Below are positions 12,707-25,121 of a stretch of DNA of 64,000 nt, piece after piece. The notes under the pieces are model-generated. The model was not told the DNA's origin. It saw only the letters and a program-made list of their open reading frames with translations, and did no database searches. Position 1 is the stretch's first letter. Each line of letters starts with the position of its first letter. The translations under genes and the position numbers were made by a program. Source of the stretch: Plecoglossus altivelis (taxonomy: Eukaryota; Chordata; Actinopteri; Osmeriformes; Plecoglossidae); assembly GCA_036571765.1 (NCBI GenBank), contig BROE01000010.1, positions 9,619,101 through 9,683,100 of the forward strand, written 5' to 3'.

Positions 12707-15700
12707 ATCGACAATATCAGCTACTTCCCAGTGTGGCAAATTTGAGTCCAATTTCACAAAGGTAAAATGAAAAGAGGTTATTTGGCAGTGGTCTCTGAAC
12801 CCCATCCTTATTGAATTCGGAGAGAAAGAGATTATCACATTTCAATTAATGGCACCATCGATCATATGGGCCCATGGAGAATCATTCAATTTGGTGTGAT
12901 GCAGTGAAAGAGCAGGTCAAAAGTACTGACTCTGAACGTAGGTTGTTTTTTACATCAGGAATATCACACAGCCAGTATCTCGACTATTGGAAAGTGACAA
13001 AATAAAGACATGGAGATCGCTTCACATCATGTTATCGGTGCATAGAATCTGTTTGCATTGTATCCAGAAAGTGAAAATGTGAAAACAAGTCACCTTCCTT
13101 TTTGTTATTATTTGTTAACTAACATTGTCAACATAGCCTGCTGTCACCTGTTTAAAATGCTCGCTTGACATGGTTAGGATTTAATGCTCTACAGTGTACT
13201 ACTCCAGTATAATGTCTTTAGTGTTTCTCAGGCTTGTGTATTGCCAAGGGTCGATCAATGAGATGCCAAAGTCATCCACCAGAAAGATACAGTAGCTTTT
13301 CACTAGAGTTACTCTGTTCTAATCGCAGTATAGACACTTCAACTGGGCATTGGTTATAAGTTAAGTTGCAGTGATGATTCAGTAGCATGGTCCGTGCTTG
13401 TAGTTGCATGGTGCTGTCTCTAGGATAATAAATATTATTATTCAGTATGTAATAACAAACTATGATTCAGTGCAAGTAACCAATATTGTAGAGATACTGC
13501 TATTCATTTGCTGTGCATAAAAAGTAAAGGGTAAAGTGTGTCAGGGCAAAGCCGATCAGATTACAGGCCAATATTGTGTCCTCAAGCTGTCTGCCTGAGA
13601 ACACAGACGGAAAACCCCTAAGACTATTAGACACAGTGGATTCCAAAGAACCGTGAAATTGTGCAGTTGGACAAATAACAGTCCAGCCTCCAATGTGTCA
13701 AGTCAAGAAAGTGTTACATTGTGACTTCCACCAACAGATTTGTTTTCTGAGTATGATTTTTTCATTCATTATTATGAACACATTTGAAACTAAAACTTTC
13801 ATTCCAATCAGAAGCAAAATGGGCCTTGATTCAACCAGAATGTATTTATATTGTCATGTCTGCATATTATGGCTCGAATGTGCTAAATATAGGCCGTTCA
13901 ATGAGATCTAATGCAGATTCTCAGAACTGGAATTGTGCATGCGGCACCATTTTCTCTCCAGACAAGTGTTTCGGTCCCTCAGATCTTGTCCCAGCAAACG
14001 GAGAAGTGCATCAATTGCTCTGCTAAGTTTCCATCCATCTTGCTGGATGATTTCCCCGGTGGTCTCCGTAGAAGAGGAACAACGTCTGTCTGCTTTGTCG
14101 CAGGAATGGAATCTCCTCAAAGTGTGATTGAGCGCTGTGGTAAGTGGTCGACTTCGCTCTTTTGCCTGATGAGGTGAGGTGCTGGTCCACAGATGCCAAT
14201 TTTTGCAGAGCGAACAGATGCACGGAGCACCAGGGTTGCTTTCCTTTCAATTAGCCTGCGCAATCAATGCAATCTGTGTTTGGTAATGTGCAACAGTGTC
14301 ACTCTGGCGGGCAGAGGGAGATGAGACAGAAGGCCTGTGAGAAAAAGGAAATAAGTTGGAAGATAATGTCTGGTTCTCACACTGAATGGTGTTCGTCAAC
14401 GACAAACCTCTAATGAGGTCTGACACGTCGAACAACACATTAGGGAACTATCTACTCTTAAAATCTGCTCAAAACTGCTCAGTGTTACAAAGTTCAGACT
14501 CAAAATAAATTCTACATCAGTGGTTGGAGGAATTATTTAAAAAATGAAATACATCAAAAACTGTAGTTTGCCATTTTGTTTTGCATCCGGGCATTTATTT
14601 CAACAGGGGATAATATTTGACAAAACTCTTTGGTGGTCCTCAACACATTTCCTGGGTACGACCTCAAAAACACAGCTTGATCTGTCCAATTACGTTGCCT
14701 GATCCAGGATGATGATGTGCTAAGGCAATATAGATGTACACTTGCTTGTGTAGGAGACTGCAATATTTAGTTTGCCTATCCTATGATTAAGAATGCCTTC
14801 ATCTGAAATCCTGCTCAAGAATGGTGAGCGTGGGAGGATGCAGGGAATCAAAAGGAGACTAGATTAAAAAAGGCTCTGAGTTCCCCCTAGATTTAATAGA
14901 AAGGAGCTTTATCATCAAAGCTGCTGCACACCATTGTTCTCTTTTCGCATTCTCTCGCTGTCTCATACGCTGATGTGAAAAGTACAGCCACAGGTTTCTG
15001 ATCCGTGTGTGTTCTGCCAATTACTTGTAGATAATTGAGTTTGCTTGTAACAAAACATTTACTTAAAATATAACTGAATGTTGAAATGGGCACAGAACTG
15101 CACACTGAAATGCCCTTTCAGTGGAACTTGATTGTGCCACACAGTTAGGATCTCTCAAGTGAAGAATGGTGATTCATTTTTCAGTTTCTCTGTCGATTTC
15201 TCTTTGCAATACTGTCTCCAATGGGAAGTGAGAATAAAGATGTGTTTCTGCTGTAGGAAAGTATGGAATTTGGCAAGAAAAGAGATAAGGAAAACAGCTC
15301 TCTACACCCACTTACATGTGCTATGCTATCAATCTAATCTTGATAGAAATACTATCTCTGCTGAATCATCAAAAATGGTTCCCATTCATCATTTCTATCT
15401 GGCTATGATCTTTTCCAGCAGGATGTAAGAACGGACCTTGGTAGAAAACGGAAAGACGAGCATTAATTTCACAGTCAGATACACTACTATTCCATTCTCT
15501 TCGTTTAATTCCAAACAGGACACTGAAGCTAAGTGATATGTTAAATTGAATGAAAGTGTTTGTCAATCCACAAGGGAAGATGTCATCCGAAACGTTGAAT
15601 GAAATGTTACACATAAAGCTGAAACCATTTCATTATTCATGTGTGGTGATGGTATCATTTGTGCTTCCCAGCCACGGTGTCTTCCAACCCACTTAGAAGT

Positions 15701-16839
15701 CGCATTTTCATGTTTAACGTATGTGTTCCATTCATCCAGCCGTTAATGTAAACTTCTGTCAAATGATGATGACATGCTGAATCTTAGCACCGTACTTAAA
15801 TCATTAAAATTCCACAATGGAGGGATTTCATCATGCCTTTAATCCTCCTGTCAAAACCCAATGCTGTTTGTTTCAGCTCAAATTCACATTGATTTGAAAA
15901 ATGTTTGGTAAACACTTGTTTCTTTTTTTGTGATTGTGAGAAAGATACATTAATTGCTATCCCTTGGATGAAAATGGCATTGGACTCCAATGTCAATGAT
16001 GTAATCACTTCTGAAAGATTGCCCCTCTACTATAAAAGGGAATGTTAAGGTAAAAACAGAATTGTGCCAGATGACTACTCTTTTTCTTTAAAAGCACACA
16101 AAAGTACAATCTGACTCATACATAACTCACAGGCCAAGTCAGGTTACCTGGATGGGAGTGGAGTCTGACATGTCAAAGGACTGTCTGTTGACTCTAATGG
16201 CTCAGTCGCAGTGCTGACTAAAAACTTGTCGGCGTATTTCTAAAGTGAATAAGATCTTTTCTAAAAGCTGTTAAGTGCCATGGTACAACCCTAAAAAGTT
16301 TACCCTTTTATCCATGTACAGATCAATCAAGCCCCTGAACTGAGCGCTGCAATACAAGTCTTGTAATTCTCCAACCAGAATTGCAACCCTTAAAGATTGA
16401 GATAAAGCACATCTCACTCGCCTAAGGAAGTCTTTTCTGTTCAGCTGCTGGGGAATTGGATCAAACAGCAGACTTCAGAGAGAAGGACAGGCTGGTAGAT
16501 AAGTGAACTAGAGGAAATGTAAGGATATATTTGGAAAGGTTGGCCCCACACAGAGAGAGAGAGAGGATGTCCATCTGATAATCACTTGAAAATTCCAGAA
16601 GTTCAGTGAATATAATTATCATCATGAATGACTTCTTTTTTCCAAGTTGAGAACCTGACATTTGGTTGTAACTCTTGTATTATCTTGTAGCTCTGTGTGC
16701 CTCCATGTTAAGTAGTATATTTGTTTACTGCAACAAGAAATACATTCACCCAAGACACCTCCCCCAGACACACACACACATGTATACCACTGTACAGTGC
16801 AAGCCCACACAGGTGTCTAAATCTTTTGAATTATGGATC
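12707..16839. other. Gene-free DNA
   Basis: No coding region is supported. 13900-14300 has fewer stops in several frames and a donor-like TGTGGTAAGTGG at about 14136-14147, but the competing frames on both strands argue against one real protein. A 70-base minus-strand exon-like segment at 16148-16217 has a weak pyrimidine tract. No repeats of note beyond a short GA run near 16552-16564. Confidence 0.55.
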
Positions 16840-17260
16840 ATCACGAATCATTTGCTCAAGGACCATGCACATTGAAGTCGAGGTCATCCCTCCTTACCCG
16901 CACAACTTTCCTGGAAGCGGCTGCCAGTGTTGCAACTTGTCAAAGTTTCTGTATCGCTCTACTCCACCATCTCAGAGCCCTTTTCCCCTCGTCAGGGAGG
17001 CTGCAGTCTCTCCACAGTTAGAGCGTTAGTCATGGGGAGACAAGGGTATGCCTCGCTACACTGTTAGGGGTGCAATTCTCATCACGCCTCCACACTGCGA
17101 GAGGCTTACCTGGAGCAGAGGATAATTAGAACACATCAGTGTCAGCCTTTTTGTGAAGGAGGGGGCACTAGTTCCCTTCACATAAAGCATAATAGAGAGT
17201 CACACGCTGCCATTTTTTACATCATCCGAGGTGTATAAAAGACTGGTGAATTTATTCTGG
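16840..17260 (+). promoter_or_regulatory. GC-richer block ending in a TATA-like element
   Basis: The block is richer in GC than its flanks, contains GATAATTAG-type sites around 17121-17130, and ends with TATAAAAG (17234-17241) on the plus strand. It could be a distal enhancer or a promoter of an unknown plus-strand transcript. No downstream coding exon is recognised. Confidence 0.22.
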
Positions 17261-17639
17261 AATATATTAATCTTAACCTGAAGCAAAGGATCTGATTTAA
17301 TGTCAGTGTCTATTAGAGTTTACAAGGACCCAGCTCCCTTTTGTTGAGGGGGTGCATTTATGACGGTATCACATGTTTTTTGTATGCGGATGAGAAAGGA
17401 TGGACCCAAAAGTAACAAAGATATTACCCTCCCACTATGGTTACCTAATTTTTTTCAACCAAATGTTGAAGTTATTCCTATTATTGAGACACACATGACA
17501 ATAAATGTGCTTTCTTTTGACTCCTCCTTCAAGGTTAAGATATCCAGCACAGCGGTCTTCCTCCAGAATGTCAGACCCTAATTTGCACTTGATCCCTCAG
17601 GGAGCACCAGTCTACGGTACATCACGATCTGCCAAGGAG

Positions 17640-17735
17640 AAGGTGATAGAGAGAAACAGAGTGCAAGAGAGGGAAAGAGAAAAAGAGACAAAATGAGACA
17701 GGGAAAGAGAGGGAGACAGACAGACAGAATCAGAA
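17640..17735. repeat. GA-rich tract
   Basis: Imperfect GAGA/GACA units, purine-rich on the plus strand. Confidence 0.8.
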
Positions 17736-18850
17736 AACAGAAGGACAGCAAGAGAGATCAATGCCCTAATAAAAACAGATACCGTTGTAACTGTACCAAT
17801 AATACAACTCATGATCAACTACAAATCAGACTATCAAACTTGAACTAATGCCACAAAACAGTATGTGCATTGATTTCAGCATACAGGTACAAGCATTTCA
17901 TGCAAGAAATTAAAATACTTCTGACATTTCTTCTATGAGTCTGATCATTTATAGCTACCAGGGTGTGAGAAAAAAAATGCAATATTGCCCTTTGAGGCAC
18001 AAAGTACCTAGTGACTCATTGCTACTCAAAGGCAACACCAACCAAGGGATCCTGTTTACCTCTGAGGGCACACAGTTGGGAGGACCAGTGTCCTTGTGAT
18101 AATGTGGCAGGGAAACATGACAGCCAGAAGCTAAACACCAACCACTGAACAGTGTGACTCACATCACAGATATTTTCCCAGTTTCTTCTTTTTTTTCCCA
18201 AACTAATCCACAAATGTTAATAGTTTCGACAGAAATGCTTGCAAAGCCAAAGGCGATGCAGAACAACTGCTGACAGAGAGAAAATTTGAAAGCAACTCTT
18301 GTCTCAGTGTAACGTCGGATCTGTCAAACTATCGCTGTTCTCTCCCCCCGTATCCAGATGATTATGGATAATACTTTTAGAATACTTTTATATTTCATGA
18401 AACCAATTGCTACCCTTGTTGCACTTGTTCAAAAGTACAGGACTTTCACTGGTTTAAAACTACCCACCATTTGGGGAGTTACAAGAACCAGTTATCAGAC
18501 AGTGTTTTAGACCAGTCTTTTTAAACAACCATGCAAAAATCATAAAACTTGCTTTCTTAAGGTTGTAATAGTCTTGTCAGAAAAGTGGTAGGACATTTCC
18601 AGCTCAAATATTTTTATAATGCCATACAACACTCTCTGGTGGTGCTGTTGACGAAGACAGATCTCCTTCTCTGACCTATGAAATCTTCCGACAACTCGGA
18701 GACGTCTAATCTTGGTTGGCAGTGCACATAAAGATAGGCAGTAGGGATAACATCACTCCTACATGAGTATGTGTCCCTGATCTTGCCCTCAGGACACCAG
18801 TGAGTAGAGTGCACGCACCTCAAAGTGACTTCCAAGGGGTCACATGACAC

Positions 18851-18925
18851 CCCCTTCCACCACCACCACCACCTCTTTCTCTCCTCCTTCTGTCTCTCGC
18901 TCTCTTTCTCTCTCTGTCTCACCCT
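18851..18925. repeat. CAC and CT repeat tract
   Basis: A (CAC)5 run is followed by CTTT/CTCT pyrimidine repeats. The polyhistidine-like frame here is a repeat artefact. Confidence 0.8.
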
Positions 18926-20519
18926 TTATCTTCCTTTTTTAATATTTTTTTGGTGTCTCGGCAAGGACACAGGCAGGCTGACTCATTCACAATTGAGTTG
19001 TCAGCTTTGTCACCCAAGGCTGGGCTTGTACGGAGGAGGTTACTGTCAACATGTGTGAGGGGGAACCATCGGCTGTGCACAAAGACTTGATTGAATTGTT
19101 GGTAATTTGAAAGATAATTCCTTTCAAACTGCATATTCGTGTATGCATGTGTGTGTGTCACCAAATTGTGAACTAAAAGCAGGTGTCACTGAAGGACACA
19201 TGGCTTCATAGATATATGATGGTACTGAATGTTTATGGTTTGTGTTCTTTCAATTTTTTTTTTCAAAACAACTCTGATTATACAGTTTCGGTTTGGCTCT
19301 ACCATACTTTTAAGTGGTTGTAGAAAAATCTGTTTCTCTCTCAGTCTCTTCCTCTTCTTTCTATGCATACTCCTTTTGGGGTATTTGTCCATGTGAGTTT
19401 GTGTGTGTTGTCATTGACAATGTTTGAGTGTAACGTGTATGTAACCTGATAATAATCCTTGTTGCTACAGTAATCCACTTTCCCACTAGTGTGGGCCAAA
19501 CTTGCTCTGAGCAGCTGGGCAACAGACAGGCCCATTAGCCCATAGGGTGCCTTACTGCCAAAATAACAACAACAACATATGCCGGCATAATAATTGCATT
19601 AATGTTTTACATGTCTCTCTGGGATTCACTGTGGACCAGACGTAGGATAAATGAACCCCCTTAAAATCATATCATTTCAATTACTCACAGATATGTAATT
19701 ACCAAATGAAAACTATACTCCTGTAAAGAGCAATCTCACCGTATTTATGCTCTTTACAAAATCAATAACTATGTTGTTGTTGATAATCATTTTTTGAAGG
19801 TCAGAGGAGCAACTGTTGAGCAAAACAAACCCAACACCTTTTTTTAGAGGGCAAATGCATTTTACATGTCAACCACAACCTATTTATCAACTTCCTCTTT
19901 TTCCCCATGTTTTAAATTGTCTTCATGCCCTGCAGGTAGCGGTCATGAAGATTCGGGATAGGAGCCGAGAATGTATGTAGTTCCAAATGTACAAACATCA
20001 TCTGCCTTGTGGACATTCATTAATAGGCAAGGTAGATGGATGTAGAATGCAATTTAAGCCATCAACATGCTGGCAGGCTACATCCCTTTTGAATTAAAGA
20101 TAAGCCCCACACCTTGAGTGGCTCAGATTGGACCCATATGGGAAGTTAACCCAGGGGACATAAAGTTTTTTTTTGTTTCACCAAGGTATATCACAGTGAT
20201 AGATGAAACCCAAGTGCTTTATCCTGCAAGCTTAGGATCCCTGTGCCATGAAACACGGTCCGTTAGATTCCATTTAAGGTACAGTAGTTTCGTGACTGTC
20301 ATTCCAATAGCTCCTCCAGAGCTACGGTACCCCACCAACCAATCCCTAGGTCTGTTATTAACACAGCGAATCACAAGTCAACAAGGCTTATTTCATGGTG
20401 AATGACAGGTCACACACCGTACGACAGACATAGCAATTGACAGATAGATGGGGAAATAGAGGCGATCCATTTGACATAAGTAGGGCATCCCTGGTTACGT
20501 AAAATGTTGAATTATAGAT

Positions 20520-21240
20520 TTATTTGGCTTGATGCTGGCTTGGCTGGTGGGGAGAGGGGACTGCAGCAGAGGAGAATTCAAGGCTCTGGAGCTTGACAGA
20601 TGGAAGGACCAGATGATGGGCACCACCAGATTTATGTCTCACGGTGAGAGCCGTTGCTGACACCATTTAGACTGTGAGAACACTCAGGTTTACATTAGCA
20701 CCCATTTAGGCGTGCGAGTGTGTGTTTGTGGGTGTTTCATCAAAGCGTGTATGCTGGTGACCTGGCGTGTCTGTTGGACTGTACACATGCTTGTGTGTGT
20801 GTGTTTTTGAATCATAACATTGTGAGTCTCAACGCAAGATCAAGAGCTGAGGCGATACAGAGAAGACCCAAATCTGTGTCATTTGGGGTTCAGATTCTGT
20901 TTACTACTGGGGCAACTTTCATCACAGCAATTGAGAACAATGACCCAGTAACAAATCCATAGATAAACACATTGGCACTTGACTGTTTTCAATTTATCTC
21001 TGGGCTATTTGCTCGTGCACCACAAATGAGAAACTCAACTGTCTTTGAAACAGTCCAACAAAACTCATCTTTAGAAGAAGTGGAATCCAAGGCGCTCTCC
21101 CGAGACCGGGCTGACATTTCATTAAAAGAAAGCAACAGTGTTTCATAGACTCGACATGGAGGCATTCAGCCAACTTCCTGCACTGACACTGGAACATGGC
21201 AGATCTGCCTGGCAACTGTTGCCTTGGTGCCTGGAGGTAC
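20520..21240. promoter_or_regulatory. Possible regulatory block with everted GGCAAC palindrome
   Basis: NF1-like TTGGC/GCTGGC elements lie near 20524-20550 and CAGATG boxes near 20610. Near the end is GGCAACTGTTGCC (21211-21223), two RFX-type half-sites pointing outward around a CAACTG core. A TG-rich stretch lies at about 20711-20800. Regulatory role is inferred from motif content only. Confidence 0.22.
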
Positions 21241-22621
21241 ACTATTAAACCTAATAGGCATTCCAGATTGTGGTCCTAACTATTAAACTAGTCTAGCAAA
21301 CATCTCACACTACAGTACATGGCCAATTGATTCCTTGTCTGTTCACGTTTGTGGAACAACCTTATTTAACCATGACATCGCACCTTCAAAAGGGATGTTT
21401 TTAAATGTTGGCTTTATTCTTTGTTTTATAGTCTTTGATCCAAGACAACTGTACACAATTAATTGGCCCTTGCAGTATGAATATGACGTACATGCCCACA
21501 TTCCCTAGCTATATATAGCTACAGTGGCAATCTAGCTTTAAATCACTGTACAGCTTTAGAGCCTTGCTCTCCCATGGTGTGCAGTGTGGGGGTTTGTAAG
21601 GCATGTCTAACTGTGAAGGAGAGACATTTTCTGCTCTTAAATTGATCTCAGAAGAGCTTTTATCCCTGTCTTTTACCTTGGCCTGTTTGATTGACGGTTT
21701 ATTAGACCTGAATGTGGAAATCTCCATAGGCTGTGTTTGAGTGTAAATGTCAGTCACCTGCTGGGCTTTGCACAATCCATCATTGTCATTCAGTTTCCGG
21801 TAATAGAATTCCAGGGTTAAGGATTAATATTCCCCTAAAATCTAATATTTATATAGACAACTTGTTTTTTTGTGAAGACAATAAATGTATGTGCCTAGGC
21901 TTGAGCAATACTTTATAATGCAATGCAAATTAATTTTGCAGAGCCAAGATGGACCAAGATCTCCAAAGTGTTGTAGTGGATCAATACCAATCTCCAGTCA
22001 AGACTTCAGTCCAATCATATTCCTGAAAACCACAAACGTGTTGCAATTCAAATGATTCAATGATCGATTATAACATAATATAAGATTCAACCATAACACT
22101 TTCAAAGGAACATGACATGGTTAGCAAAAAATGAATTCATTAAGAAAAAATGAGGAGAAAAAAAAACTTCTGGCAGAAGGTGTACGATGCCGAAGATTCA
22201 CATTAAATTGTGATCAAACAATCCTGAAAATTGTTGCAGTCACAGAACGGATTTTTCAAAGAAACTTTCATAGTTAAAAAATCTGTGCTCATCCCCTGCA
22301 GTGTGAATACATAAATGAATGTTACAGATTGGGCCATCCACTTTCATAGATCTGGTCTGGAGATGCTATGTCGTGGAAACACACTGGCTAGGAAGACATT
22401 TCATAACCACGTTACCGAACAGTAAGTCTTTGGATCAGTGGCTACTGTAAACATGTTCACTTTTGATTACATGTTATCATTTTGGCCATCAGCCATCTAG
22501 TTTTGAGATCTGAACAGGATACATCACACTGTAAAGAAGCCCTGTGTTCATGCCACCTTGATCACACCATACCTCTCACCCTGTCTGTTTGAGTAAGACT
22601 CCAATAGTGACCAACACTCAC
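21241..22621. other. Gene-free AT-rich DNA
   Basis: No coding support. An octamer joined to a TAAT core (ATGCAAATTAAT) lies at 21923-21934. I see no repeats of note. Confidence 0.6.
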
Positions 22622-22639
22622 CTCAGGCACCATCTTTCT
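22622..22639 (-). other. Possible terminal exon segment after candidate B
   Basis: A minus-strand acceptor (CATATTTTCCATAG) ends at 22640. With the phase-1 base from candidate B the reading frame runs five codons to TGA at 22623-22625. A GTGAGTG donor-like sequence follows directly, so it could also be a small internal exon of a non-coding transcript. No polyadenylation signal is seen close by. Confidence 0.2.
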
Positions 22640-22990
22640 CTATGGAAAATATGAAGTAGATCCAAGCCAGAAAGTTGCAAATATGTCAGTCTTCAATAGA
22701 CCTTTGAAGGTTATTCGATAGTGAGAAAACTACCAGAAAGCATATTGATTGTCTTTTTTCCTCTGAATAGATCTGTATTTCGTATACCTTAGTTCATCCA
22801 GTATTCATTGAGTTGCATTATATCCAGCCTTTTAGTTTCCTGTTTATTCAGATGAAGCTCATGTAGGAGCAATGTTTTACTGCACTTATTATTCGTCTTT
22901 TCAAAGGCAGACTCAGCGCGGCTACCCCCAAGGATAAAAGGCATGGACGTCAACTCAGCGGGAGCTGTCTATTTCCAGCCTTGCACTCAC

Positions 22991-23057
22991 CTTTGGAAGC
23001 CTGGACCTCAGGGGGAGATGGAGGTGGGGTGGTAGGGGACCAGATCACCGCACTGTT
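22991..23057 (-). other. Candidate coding exon B (unassigned gene)
   Basis: The minus strand shows a strong acceptor (TGTCTGTCTTTTCCAG) and a strong donor (AAAG|GTGAGT). Only one frame is open across the 67 bases. It starts at phase 0, matching candidate exon A across an 856-base intron, and encodes a proline-rich piece (NSAVIWSPTTPPPSPPEV). It leaves phase 1. If joined to the acceptor before 22639, the frame ends after E-K-D-G-A at TGA 22623-22625. No known protein is recognised. Confidence 0.35.
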
Positions 23058-23913
23058 CTGGAAAAGACAGACAAACCATTGCACAGTTCAAACTGAATGA
23101 GAAGAACCAGCATGGTTTCCCATGGGAATAGACGACAAAGCAGACAACCTTGGCTTGGTAGAGTCTTTCCGGGAGGTTCTACAAGCCGATAAAGAGCAAT
23201 CTTTGACCTCCACCACGAAGGCATGTGTGAAAAATGTCACAGATAACACATCGAGTCTCGCTGGACTAAACCTCTAAAAACTTCTGCCAAATATTCATCT
23301 GCACTATGCCGAGAATCCCTGGATTTCCCTTGTATGCATTTAAGAAACTTTTCTATAGACGTATACAGGCATCATAAATGAGAGATTTTGAAATGTGTTT
23401 GACAACTCCTAAAATACTCCTAAAAAGTAAAACAAAAATGTGTGATTCTTTTGGCTCTTGGACAGTTTCTGAAAATACACTTTTGCAGTAGTTGATGCCT
23501 GTATTTAATATAATATAATTATTTCGACCTTTTGCAAATTTCTCACATATAATTTGCAAATGTACATTTTCCCTTTTAGTATATTGCAGTTATCAAATTA
23601 AAGGATATAATTGTTTGAATTGTATTATTGCCACTCTACAAATACATTGAAAAATAAAAATGTCAATTGAGGGGACAAGAACCTTAACTATGGCAATAAT
23701 ACCATTACCAGAAACCTGAATTGAAAACGCCAACACAAGTCATTGTAAGTTGAATGATTGAAAAGTGTTATTCTGTGATTGTACTGGAATGCATCAGTCA
23801 GAGGGACGGATTTACATCATTATAATAAAAATATGTAATGAATCAATAACTCAAATTAGGCTACATGAAACAACTTCTTATCTGTCCAAATGCAGAGCTT
23901 GTGCTCTATTTAC

Positions 23914-24021
23914 CTGATGTATTTTGCCACACCTGTCCTTGGTGGTGACTTCAAAGGCAAGTTGCCTTCTTTCATGCAAGTAATCAGTCACCCGCTGTGC
24001 ATGTGATGTGTTCATGACCTC
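23914..24021 (-). other. Candidate coding exon A (unassigned gene)
   Basis: On the minus strand a long pyrimidine tract ending TTCTTCTTTAG precedes the segment, and CATCAG|GTAAAT closes it. The 108 bases hold exactly 36 codons in one open frame and the other two frames contain stops. The peptide begins EVMNTSHAQRV and ends KDRCGKIHQ; I do not recognise it. Phase is 0 in and 0 out, which fits the next candidate at 22991-23057. Human-size genomes contain many pseudo-exons of this quality, so it may not be spliced at all. A non-coding RNA exon is another option. Confidence 0.35.
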
Positions 24022-25035
24022 CTAAAGAAGAAGGAAGGGGTGAGGTGGGGATGGCATAGGAAAAAACAACACCATAAGTTACTGTTGATTCCCTCAAAGC
24101 TTAGCTGACAAATGTTCCTACAAAGTTATGATCTCGGCAGATTAATGGAATGATTAAGGAGAAAATAATTGGATCTAAATTAAAACAATTATTTTATAGT
24201 CTTTTATTATGATGGTTACTGTGCTTATAGGTGCAAAGGCCCTCAACAAGAATAGCTGAAGAATGTTCTGATGAAAAACAAGTTGACTGTGTTTGCTGAT
24301 AAATACAAAAAGGTATAATTGTGCTTTTGTGAGAGCTAATTCTAATTGCACTGGACTGACCACAAATAACATGCTTTATAGAAAACGAATTTGCTCTATG
24401 TTAAGTTAGTACCACAATGTTGCTCTGGTTAAATTAGCATTGAAGCATAGAGTCAAACTAAGCTCCAGTATATGCCTTTAATCAGAAGACCTAGCTGGAA
24501 CTGTGTGCTGTAGTTCATCACCTTAGATAACCTTAACTAATGATCCTCTTGCCGCTGTAATTACCTATTGCCATTGTCTTGATTCATTACCTTTTGGACT
24601 TGGTTTGCCAACCTTGATCAATTACATGCCACCGAATACAGCCAGAGTATTTTGCAATCAAAGTCACGTACACTCTGGATGTTCAGAGCATGGCTGTGTG
24701 GTACATTTTATCATTTTGGTCTTTGATGAGGGTGATGTTAATGGACACAGCAGCAGCGGTAAGATTAGACAGGCATTTAGCAGCCAGTCAGAGTGATGGG
24801 AAGGAGGGAGAAGTCGTTTTCAAGTGGTTCTAAATGGATTCATTCTGTGAGACATCAGGATGATGATTAATTGGACATTTCTGAACTTCCGTTTTGGAAT
24901 TGATTAAAAAAAAGATCAAAACGGCATGTGCTACAAGACTTTATGCTTGTGTGTGTCTGTATGTTTATTTGTGCATGATTATAGGTACAGCATGTACAGT
25001 ATATGTGTAATATGCCACAGCTGGAATTACTGTAC

Positions 25036-25121
25036 CTCAAGTTGTACAGTTCCCTTAATGCATCTTTCAAGAGTGGTTCTTCAACTTCCATAATGACCAG
25101 CTTTACAACAAGCACATCATT
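25036..25121 (-). other. Candidate coding exon E (unassigned gene)
   Basis: The minus strand has an acceptor (TTTCCTAATAACAG) and a weaker donor (TTGAG|GTACAG). Of three frames only the phase-0 frame is open over 86 bases. Its peptide alternates hydrophobic and acidic residues (VLVVKLVIMEVEEPLLKDAL). It leaves phase 2, which does not fit candidate exon A (phase 0), so an exon is missing, the donor is wrong, or one of the two is a pseudo-exon. Confidence 0.28.

Larger units (their letters stand above)
17261..20519. other. Gene-free DNA with purine and pyrimidine repeats
   Basis: Contains the GA-rich tract at 17640-17735 and CT-rich tract at 18851-18925. No coding region is supported and no transposon is recognised. 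Confidence 0.6.

Noticed and set aside
12503..12838. Frame with repeated Ser, Leu and Tyr
   Set aside because: Produced by the GA/GATA/GACA repeat.
13911..14177. Possible exon ending at a GTAAGT near 14138
   Set aside because: Several frames on both strands are open over the same bases and no good acceptor is found, so a coding exon is not supported.
16148..16217. Exon-like 70-base segment on the minus strand
   Set aside because: The pyrimidine tract is weak and one open frame in 70 bases is expected by chance, although the phase fits candidate exon B.
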